This document shows positions 4,975 through 9,538 of a stretch of DNA of 9,538 bases, in pieces. Position 1 is the first letter of the stretch. The number at the start of each line of letters is the position of its first letter. Origin of the DNA: Nostoc sp. CHAB 5715 (lineage in GTDB: Bacteria; Cyanobacteriota; Cyanobacteriia; Cyanobacteriales; Nostocaceae); contig NZ_JAIVFR010000182.1 in the NCBI RefSeq assembly GCF_020829685.1, positions 1 to 9,538 of the forward strand, in the 5' to 3' direction. The notes under the pieces were generated by a model, which did not search any database, was not told where the DNA came from, and saw only the letters and a list, made by a program, of their open reading frames with translations. The position numbers and the translations under genes were made by a program.

Positions 4975-5429
4975 GAAATCTCGTGTTGTACTACCAGTTT
5001 AATCTTATGTTAAATGATGGTGTTTCGCCGATGAAGCGTCTACGCTCTACTTTCAAGTGTAAATCTACAGGCGATCGCTAAAACTTTACCTCACTAAGCT
5101 ATATCAATTACTGGTATTGGCGAACTTTAAAGGCTATTCCATCATCTTAAAATTTGTTCTGTGAAGGAATTCATGCTTTGATGCGTTAAATGCTATCTCA
5201 AATATCATAAGTTGTATTCCTTAAGTGCATCCAGTTTCTCTATGTCAAAACCCGCCGATGTCAGTTAACCTCTGGGAAGTTGATGTTAGCATCGCCTTTT
5301 ATATGCCTCCAATTCCGAGTTCGGAGGTGGAATGATGGTATTGTAAAGGTGTAGGCGTAGCTTGTCAGAGATATCGCTCTAGAAAAGAAATGTAAATCGA
5401 CAAGCGATCGCTTAGTTTAGAAATGAGCG
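4975..5429. repeat. Intergenic region with dispersed repeats
   Basis: No well-supported gene. Bases 5018-5080 hold a diverged unit (GATGGTGTTTCGCC, AGTGTAAATCTACAGG, HIP1 at 5071). Bases 5324-5349 repeat 1687-1712 almost exactly. Bases 5351-5377 are REP-like, and 5373-5411 repeat 3524-3562. The middle (5096-5320) is unique AT-rich sequence. Two tiny minus-strand frames there overlap as ATGA at 5205-5208 but are too short to call. Confidence 0.65.
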
Positions 5430-6018
5430 TTACTCAAATAAATCAAATCCTTTTTCGTTTCTCAGCTTTCTGTCAAAAGTTGCTGTTAAACTACAACCAG
5501 AATCTTGAGCAATCGCACCAATTAAATAGTCAGAAAAATCTGCACTTCCCTGCTTAAATCGTTGTAATGCTTGATAAACTACAGAGCGATTTTCTAACTC
5601 AAACACTGAACATTGCAGCATCAAGTCTATGGTGTTACTAATTTCTTCCCTACTAAATTGATAAGGGTTCCCGCGCAAAACCCAAACTAATTCACAGAGA
5701 ACTATATTAGCAACAAAACATTGGGAGCATCCCACTTTTTTACATGTCATTGCGTTCGCGTAGCGTCTCGAAGAGAGGAACGAAGCAATCGCAAAATTCT
5801 TCTCTTCAAAACGAGTCCATGAGATTGCTTCGTCGTTCCTCCTCTCTACGAGACGCTGCGCGAACGCAATGACAGTTATTCTCAAGAGCAAAATAAAAAC
5901 TGGGATGCACCCCAAAACATTGTTCTTCCCTTTCGATAATTTCAGCAGCTTGCTTCCACTGCTTTTCATCATCTTTTGTCAAGTAACGCACTAAAATATT
6001 TGTATCAAGTCCAATCAC
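5430..6018 (-). pseudogene. vapC: vapC PIN toxin gene interrupted by a MITE
   Basis: The gene is in two pieces. Bases 6018-5914 encode residues 1-35 (IGLDTNILVRYLTKDDEK to EEQCF). Bases 5714-5430 encode residues 36-129 (VANIVLCELVWVLRGN to NEKGFDLFE). Joining them with one copy of the 9-bp duplication gives a continuous 129-residue PIN protein of normal VapC length, with D5, E43, D94/D97 (ADFSDYLIG) and D116 (TATFDRKL) all present. The start is GTG at 6018, overlapping the vapB stop by 14 bases. With the insertion the reading frame shifts and stops at 5806, giving about 70 residues that keep only D5, so no active nuclease is expected. Apart from the insertion the gene looks undamaged, which suggests a recent event. 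Confidence 0.92.
5724..5913. mobile_element. 190-bp MITE inserted in vapC
   Basis: The insertion is flanked by a perfect 9-bp direct repeat, AAAACATTG, at 5715-5723 and 5914-5922. The ends are imperfect inverted repeats: left GGAGCATCCCACTTTTT and right complement GGGGTGCATCCCAGTTTTT. Nearly all the interior is one long inverted repeat, 5746-5790 against 5823-5873, with arms running inwards from GTCATTGCGTTCGCG and AGCGTCTCG to GAAGCAATC, and a loop of about 32 bases. There is no coding capacity, as in MITEs moved by a transposase in trans. The 9-bp duplication excludes IS630-type TA-target insertion, so the transposase remnant at 6384 is not its obvious partner. Element boundaries could shift by one base because G5723 may belong to either side. 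Confidence 0.92.
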
Positions 6019-6250
6019 TTGAACCTTCTTGGATTGCTACTTCCATTTCTTCTAAAGTTGCGCTTTTCATTCCCGGACGGTGTAAAAACCCTGATAAAGT
6101 TTGAATAGGAACATTTAGGGGAATCAGTTTGACTGTTCCATTTTCATCAATGACAAAATCAACTTTACTACCAGTATCCAGATGAAGATAATCCCTAATT
6201 TCTTGAGGGATAGTTATTTGTCCTTTGCTCGTGATAGTCGCACTAGCCAT
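6005..6250 (-). CDS. vapB: VapB antitoxin, SpoVT/AbrB-fold
   Basis: This 81-residue protein has an N-terminal SpoVT-AbrB DNA-binding domain at about residues 3-46: ATITSKGQITIPQEIRDYLH, then LDTGSKVDFVIDENGTVKLI. A C-terminal tail (LSGFLHRPGMKSATLEEMEV to SSDWT) is the usual toxin-wrapping region. In vapBC modules this protein binds its own operator as a dimer and inhibits the VapC RNase. The ATG at 6250 has an AAGGA-type ribosome binding site nine bases upstream. Its stop overlaps the vapC GTG start by 14 bases. Because vapC is interrupted, this is an antitoxin freed of its cognate toxin. Autoregulation is likely from the family, but I cannot point to a clear operator. Confidence 0.9.
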   Translation of the reverse strand: MASATITSKGQITIPQEIRDYLHLDTGSKVDFVIDENGTVKLIPLNVPIQTLSGFLHRPGMKSATLEEMEVAIQEGSSDWT

Positions 6251-6383
6251 GACTCAAGTTCCTTACTTGATGATAACTTCTATATTAAACTCTAACGCGA
6301 TCGCATAACCCTTCGTAAACATCGCGTTCTTTTCTTTTTGCTTAATAGAGTACTTCCTCAGCAGCATTAACTAAACTAAGTAG

Positions 6384-6710
6384 CTAAACAAAATTAATTA
6401 CATAATTTTTACCAAATTGTCGGAGAATATTTTCCACAGATACTACAAAAGTTTGCCAATTTTTGTAAGCATCAATTTCAATCCATTGATACTTGATAAA
6501 CCGCCATAAAATTTCAATCAAATTTAACTCAGGTGAATAGGGGGGTAATTGAAAGATAGTAATACCACGTTCTGACCATTCTTTAAGTTTATCAAGAATA
6601 ATACCACTGGTATGAATAGAGGATTGATCAACAACAATCACGGTCGGTTTATCTACCTTAGGGAAAAAAGCATCAATGCAAGCACTAATTACAGCTTTTA
6701 GGTAATTAAC
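6384..6710 (-). pseudogene. IS630-family transposase, C-terminal remnant
   Basis: The frame encodes the C-terminal part of an IS630/Tc1-mariner-type DDE transposase: AVISACIDAFFPKVDKPTVI, VVDQSSIHTSG (second catalytic Asp in VVD), LKEWSERGITIFQLPPYSPE and LNLIEILWRFIK, in which the Glu of NLIE is the third catalytic acid. The two acids are about 38 residues apart, as expected. The N-terminal helix-turn-helix region and first Asp are absent. Family similarity starts at about 6710, where a G/A-rich GGCAGAGGGCAGGAGG sequence abruptly begins. A downstream GTG at 6641 could start an 85-residue fragment, but without the first Asp it cannot be active. No terminal inverted repeats could be assigned. 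Confidence 0.87.
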
Positions 6711-6888
6711 CTTGGGTAGGAGGCACGAGGCAGAGGGCAGGAGGTGTTAATTTTTACAAGCTGATGCATCATTAACAAGGCGGCCGTTGCATTCTTGCTA
6801 TCAAGATTCGTATCGCAGAGTTATAGTGAGCGTATCTGAAAGTTAGGGTTAGGTAAGTATCAGGGTAGTACAAACAGCACAGTAAGTA
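6711..6888. other. Intergenic, G/A-rich repeat at left edge
   Basis: Bases 6717-6744 (GGAGGCACGAGGCAGAGGGC then AGGAGG) are a low-complexity repeat. The rest shows no gene or clear promoter. The end of the transposase homology and the start of this tract mark a rearrangement point. Confidence 0.4.
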
Positions 6889-7380
6889 ATGTTCAGGTTT
6901 CACCTAATTAATGAGAGTAATGCACACACAATCCTAAGTTGGCGATATGAGCCACCCTACGATTTATACAACTACTCAGAGGAGGAAGCTAATCTACTAC
7001 AACATATTCTGCACCCCCAGAATACCTTCTACAGCATTGCGGATGAAAATAGTGAGTTGGTAGCTTATTGTTCTTTTGGACAAGATGGACAGGTCACTGG
7101 TGGTGATTACCGTGATCAGGCGTTGGATATTGGCATGGGGATTCGCCCTGACTTGACCGGACGAGGAAAGGGTGCTGAGTATGCCAACGCCGTATTGGAA
7201 TTTGCAGACAGTTTATTTAAGCCAAAAGTGTTTCGAGTGACCATCGCAGCATTCAACAAGCGTGCGATACGGGTATGGCAGAAATTGGGATTCGAGCATC
7301 AGCAATCGTTTGAGCGAGGGAGTGATGGAATGCAATTTATCGTGTTATTACGAGCAGACTGCTGTAACAGCAATCGTTAA
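6889..7380 (+). CDS. GNAT-family N-acetyltransferase
   Basis: This 163-residue protein has the GNAT fold. An N-terminal region (MFRFHLINESNAHTILSWRY, EPPYDLYNY) is followed by an acidic strand and motif A at about residues 79-95 (LDIGMGIRPDLTGRGKG). That motif contains the R/Q-x-x-G-x-G/A acetyl-CoA pyrophosphate loop as GRGKG. Motif B is at 121-135 (AFNKRAIRVWQKLGF). It would transfer an acetyl group from acetyl-CoA to an amine; substrates of this RimJ/RimL-like group cannot be read from sequence. The ATG at 6889 directly follows an in-frame stop (TAA 6883-6885), so it is the earliest possible start, although no Shine-Dalgarno is visible. It stands alone: the neighbours on both sides are remnants. 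The length is normal for the family. Confidence 0.87.
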   Translation: MFRFHLINESNAHTILSWRYEPPYDLYNYSEEEANLLQHILHPQNTFYSIADENSELVAYCSFGQDGQVTGGDYRDQALDIGMGIRPDLTGRGKGAEYANAVLEFADSLFKPKVFRVTIAAFNKRAIRVWQKLGFEHQQSFERGSDGMQFIVLLRADCCNSNR

Positions 7381-7432
7381 AGGACTACTGCTTCATAATT
7401 TAGGACTTCCCAAACCTCCAGATGTAGCCGTT

Positions 7433-7543
7433 CTAATTTTTCCTTAAAAACATCCTGGGTATGACTCCGACATATTTTTTAAGATGTCTTGTAAAGCGGC
7501 TTTGATCTGCACAATCAACAAGCAGAGCAATTTCAGCGATCGC
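7433..7543 (-). pseudogene. Relic of an AraC-family regulator (second HTH only)
   Basis: Read leftwards from 7543 the frame gives AIAEIALLVDCADQSRFTRH, then LKKYVGVIPRMFLRKN, and stops at TAG 7435-7433. This follows the AraC C-terminal signature (IAxIAxxxGFxdqSxFxRxFKrxxGvtPxxfR) almost residue for residue. Only about 36 codons remain. An in-frame stop lies eight bases upstream of the fragment and no ligand-binding domain is present, so it is a decayed gene end. An overlapping frame just downstream (stop at 7377) reads KEKLERLHLEVWEVLNYEAV, which looks protein-like but is unidentified. The remaining DNA between 7381 and 7661 shows a HIP1 site (7536) and no other gene. Confidence 0.7.
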
Positions 7544-7567
7544 ATAATGTCAGAATACTGAAACGTA

Positions 7568-7600
7568 GGATGGGAGAATAAAGGTAAGTAATGCCCATCC
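7568..7600. promoter_or_regulatory. Inverted repeat upstream of the cytochrome gene
   Basis: GGATGGG (7568-7574) and CCCATCC (7594-7600) are perfect complements around 19 bases, 62 bases before the start of the cytochrome gene. This could be a leader hairpin or a chance palindrome. No function is visible. Confidence 0.25.
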
Positions 7601-7661
7601 CCAAATTTGCTGGACTATTTACTCAAGACAGATAAACAACAAATTTTATCAGTCAAAATCT

Positions 7662-8258
7662 ATGACTTTGACCCCCTCTCAAACTCGGAAGCCACCCACT
7701 CAAGCAATAGGAGCCAAAATTTTCCACTGGTGTAACATCATTAGTCTATTTATCATGCTCACCAGTGGACTACAAATTTACAACGCCAACCCTGTTTTTG
7801 GTGGACGTGCAGGTTTGCACATTCCTGTGATATTTACCTTAGGAGGTTGGCTCGCAGGAGGTAGACATTGGCATTTTGCAGCAATGTGGCTATTTTCGTT
7901 GAATCTCTTGTGGTATGGAATATACATTTTAATTACCCGACGTTGGCGACATCGGTTTGTAGGTGTCAATGACTTCAAAGCATTACAAAAAAGTCAAAAT
8001 TCCAAACGTCTAGTTTATGCTTGGCATCGGATTGCCTATACAGCAATTATTCCTATCTTGCTGTTGGCGTTATTTACAGGAATAGGAATGTATAAACCTG
8101 CTCAATTTCCCTGGATTGTGGATTTCTTTGGCAATTGGCAAGCATTGCGAATCGTTCACTTTGCCTCAGTGCCGATGGTTATCTTATTTGTAGTAATTCA
8201 CTCTCGATTAGGACGGAAAGCTGGAGGTACTGAATTAACAGAATCAATGTTTTCATAA
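7662..8258 (+). CDS. Cytochrome b561-like integral membrane protein (cytochrome b/b6 domain)
   Basis: This 198-residue protein has about four membrane segments: near residues 22-40 (HWCNIISLFIMLTSGLQIY), 72-91 (FAAMWLFSLNLLWYGIYIL), 122-144 (HRIAYTAIIPILLLALFTGI) and 164-184 (IVHFASVPMVILFVVIH). Histidines that could ligate heme lie at the membrane edges: H22, H69/H71, H122, H166 and H180. This layout fits the bacterial b-type cytochrome family that anchors periplasmic oxidoreductases (Ni/Fe-hydrogenase cytochrome, or thiosulfate/sulfite-type molybdoenzymes) and passes electrons to or from the quinone pool. Such genes usually neighbour their catalytic subunit, but none is seen here. The next gene is on the opposite strand. 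ATG 7662 has only a weak ribosome binding site but places TM1 normally. The family is likely; the specific partner is unknown. Confidence 0.82.
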   Translation: MTLTPSQTRKPPTQAIGAKIFHWCNIISLFIMLTSGLQIYNANPVFGGRAGLHIPVIFTLGGWLAGGRHWHFAAMWLFSLNLLWYGIYILITRRWRHRFVGVNDFKALQKSQNSKRLVYAWHRIAYTAIIPILLLALFTGIGMYKPAQFPWIVDFFGNWQALRIVHFASVPMVILFVVIHSRLGRKAGGTELTESMFS

Positions 8259-8483
8259 ACAAACTATGGTCATGGAGACGCAAAGATGCAAATACACGGG
8301 GACGAAAGACAAATGACAAATGACAAATGACTAATGACTAATAACTCTTTTTTAAACAAAAAAAATGAACTTTTTTGATAAATTGAATCGTAATATCTTA
8401 CAACATCTCACACCACAGTACCAGTTGACTAATATAGATAATATGGTATGATCATCTGCGGTAATTAACGGTTACTATCAATG
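8259..8483. other. Intergenic region after the cytochrome gene
   Basis: It contains a heptanucleotide repeat (8308-8342) and A/T-rich tracts (8346-8385). No gene is visible on either strand. Confidence 0.5.
8308..8342. repeat. Heptanucleotide STRR: GACAAAT x3, GACTAAT x2
   Basis: Five exact 7-base units follow each other (8308, 8315, 8322, 8329, 8336). Short tandemly repeated heptamers of this kind are characteristic of heterocystous cyanobacteria. Confidence 0.93.
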
Positions 8484-8504
8484 ACTAAGTAAATAGTACT
8501 TAGT
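8484..8504. terminator. Hairpin overlapping the stop codon of the DUF6761 gene
   Basis: ACTAAGTA (8484-8491) and TACTTAGT (8497-8504) form a perfect 8-bp stem with a 5-nt loop, including the TAA stop of the minus-strand gene. No T-run follows on that strand, so it is at best a weak terminator or an mRNA-end stabiliser. Confidence 0.35.
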
Positions 8505-8748
8505 AGTAATCGCGTAATGGCTGTGGTTGCGGTACTGCAAAATTTGATCCATCGTACAAGTAGCGGCTGGCTTCCTCTTCTAAGCGATGAATCAGGATAG
8601 GTTCAAGAATGTTGCCATGTCGTAATGCGGCTAGATATCCATCCAAATACATCCGCATGTCATCCGTGCGATAACCGCGATTCCATAACTCGGCGAAGGC
8701 GTCGGTGAGTCTTTGGTAATAGCGGATGGTTTGTGTGTCTTGGAGCAT
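8500..8748 (-). CDS. DUF6761-like conserved cyanobacterial protein
   Basis: This 82-residue protein begins MLQDTQTIRYYQRLTDAFAE. Its central part reads LWNRGYRTDDMRMYLDGYLA, followed by ALRHGNILEPILIHRLEEEA, and it ends in DYY. I recognise it as the small conserved cyanobacterial family now labelled DUF6761, which has no known function. It looks helical and soluble, with no signal peptide or membrane segment and no recognisable catalytic motif. The ATG at 8748 matches the family's conserved MLQDTxTIRYYQ start; an upstream GTG-type extension is unlikely. A sigma70-like promoter lies almost directly upstream (8758-8786), leaving a very short leader. It is a stable, probably core gene and marks the return to non-accessory DNA. 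Confidence 0.83.
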   Translation of the reverse strand: MLQDTQTIRYYQRLTDAFAELWNRGYRTDDMRMYLDGYLAALRHGNILEPILIHRLEEEASRYLYDGSNFAVPQPQPLRDYY

Positions 8749-8757
8749 AACTGCTGT

Positions 8758-8786
8758 ATTAAACTCTTTGGAATGAGAATTGTAAA
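8758..8786 (-). promoter_or_regulatory. Candidate sigma70-type promoter of the DUF6761 gene
   Basis: On the minus strand TTTACA (complement of 8781-8786) and TTTAAT (complement of 8758-8763) are 17 bases apart. The -10 box ends nine bases before the ATG, implying a nearly leaderless mRNA, which lowers confidence. Confidence 0.35.
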
Positions 8787-9255
8787 TGATTTACGCTCAA
8801 ATGTGAACTGTAATTTCACTTTGACATAAACTCAAAGTCAACACATCTACTTTGGGCAGTACCCTCCCAGCAACTACAACCTACTTTAATCCTATTCCAG
8901 AAAACATCGATTATAGTTATCTGCTAAGTTATTTTTATGATTTTCATACTCAACAGCCCAATTTTATTGGTGATATATTCGTGGGTATAGGAACTAATTT
9001 CTGCAAAATATAATCAACTATTATTAAGCTAAAAAACTGTTGTGGTAATAGCTAGCTGCTTAGGCTATAGTTTTTTGGCAAATGATATCCATGCTAAAAG
9101 CAGAGTGTTAAGTTAGAAGAACTTTTCATAAGTTTAACAATACTTTGAAAAAATTTAATAAAAATTTAAAGATATTTCTAATCGCCTATAGGCAAGGCAT
9201 AGATTAATGATGTTGCCACTCTTTTTATGAGGAAATGTAAAGTTGATAGCAATTG
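8787..9255. other. Long AT-rich intergenic region
   Basis: No convincing gene on either strand; frames are short and lack family features. AAAAAACT (9031-9038) and AGTTTTTT (9069-9076) could pair around 30 bases. A short palindrome GCCTATAGGC lies at 9184-9193. TTGACA at 8821 has no good -10 partner. The region probably carries the promoter of the response regulator to the right. Confidence 0.45.
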
Positions 9256-9298
9256 AAGTAACAAAGGCTACAAAACCTTAGAGATGAGCTTGTTACTT
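9256..9298. promoter_or_regulatory. 9-bp inverted repeat in the leader of the response regulator gene
   Basis: AAGTAACAA (9256-9264) and TTGTTACTT (9290-9298) are perfect complements separated by 25 bases. They end 33 bases before the GTG start. It may be an operator with arms four helical turns apart centre to centre by rough count, or a leader hairpin. No function is established. Confidence 0.35.
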
Positions 9299-9315
9299 TG
9301 AAAGTCATCGACGCT

Positions 9316-9321
9316 AAGGGG
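9316..9321 (+). promoter_or_regulatory. Shine-Dalgarno AAGGGG that supports the GTG start
   Basis: It lies ten bases before GTG 9332. The frame is closed by TGA at 9299-9301 and holds no ATG between, so this site decides the start. Confidence 0.55.
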
Positions 9322-9331
9322 TCTTGCCACT

Positions 9332-9538
9332 GTGGGTTCGGTTTGTATAGAAATCATTGAGGGGAATCCCCATCTGAGGTCGTTGTTGGGTTGGCACTTG
9401 CAACAACTGGAATACCGTGTGCATCAAGCTGCCAGCATTTATCAAGCAAGGGAAGTATTTTTAAGCCATCAACCAACACTGGTAGTTTTGGATGCAGACC
9501 TGCCTGATGGTGATGGTATTGAGTTTTGTAGCCTTTGT
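9332..9538 (+). CDS. Response regulator, receiver domain (3' end cut by window)
   Basis: The first 69 residues form the N-terminal half of a CheY-like receiver domain: GSVCIEIIEGNPHLRSLLGW, HLQQLEYRVHQAA, then PTLVVLDADLPDGDGIEFC. The phosphoacceptor would be D54 in VVLDADLPDGDG. The acidic pocket that normally reads (D/E)DD after strand 1 is E10-G11-N12 here, so at least one Mg2+-binding acid is missing. The gene starts at GTG 9332 with AAGGGG upstream. Most cyanobacterial relatives of this length and style continue into an OmpR/PhoB-type winged helix, but that part lies outside the window, so the output domain and name cannot be given. The altered pocket suggests weak or absent phosphorylation by the standard route, as reported for some atypical cyanobacterial response regulators. 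Confidence 0.82.
   Translation, partial: MGSVCIEIIEGNPHLRSLLGWHLQQLEYRVHQAASIYQAREVFLSHQPTLVVLDADLPDGDGIEFCSLC

Noticed and set aside
5134..5270. Two tiny minus-strand frames overlapping as ATGA at 5205-5208 (one ending FDIEKLDALKEYNL, one starting MIFEIAFNASKHEF)
   Set aside because: The overlap resembles a TA operon joint, but the pieces are under 25 codons and I recognise neither; at most a degraded module.
5724..5913. Assigning the vapC MITE to the IS630 remnant nearby
   Set aside because: IS630 elements duplicate TA, whereas this insertion has a 9-bp duplication.
6780..6860. Integron attC-like site before the GNAT gene (TAACAAGGCGGCCG ... GTTAGGT)
   Set aside because: The left core does not fit RYYYAAC, the arms do not pair, and the site would be on the wrong side of the gene.
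9031..9076. AAAAAACT/AGTTTTTT pair as a terminator
   Set aside because: The loop is 30 bases with an AT-only stem and no gene ends into it on either strand.

Overview
The window looks like accessory DNA from a filamentous, Nostoc/Calothrix-like cyanobacterium. The evidence is many HIP1 palindromes (GCGATCGC, at least 11 copies), a heptanucleotide tandem repeat (8308-8342) of the STRR kind typical of heterocyst formers, several GCGTAGGCG...GCATCGC dispersed repeats, cyanobacterial TPR arrays, and a conserved DUF6761-like protein. No RNA gene or CRISPR array was found.

Layout. Positions 1-1593 hold two pieces of TPR coding sequence in different frames. The first ends at 140. The second is a 466-codon array of ten exact 126-bp repeats with no good start codon. 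Positions 1594-6384 form a toxin-antitoxin archipelago in repeat-rich DNA: a PIN toxin with a small partner (1967-2624), an orphan DUF433 antitoxin (2648-2878), a 21/62-bp minisatellite (3181-3475), an apparently intact hicBA pair (3709-4118), a truncated copy of the PIN-linked partner (4120-4269), a MITE-like element (4338-4543), a hicB with a broken hicA (4545-4974), and a vapBC operon whose vapC is split by a second MITE (5430-6250). An IS630 transposase remnant follows (6384-6710).

Positions 6889-9538 are more ordinary: a GNAT acetyltransferase, a relic AraC HTH fragment, a cytochrome b561-like membrane protein, DUF6761, and the start of a response regulator cut by the window end.

Together, the middle 4.8 kb shows several TA modules at different stages of decay: intact, duplicated and truncated, partner lost, and interrupted by a transposable element. 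Two small non-autonomous elements with terminal inverted repeats and roughly 9-bp target duplications can be delimited to the base. Removing the one in vapC restores a normal 129-residue reading frame. No wholly new system is claimed. The most unusual items are the two MITEs, the toxin-first PIN pair with its relic paralogue, and the TPR array junction.
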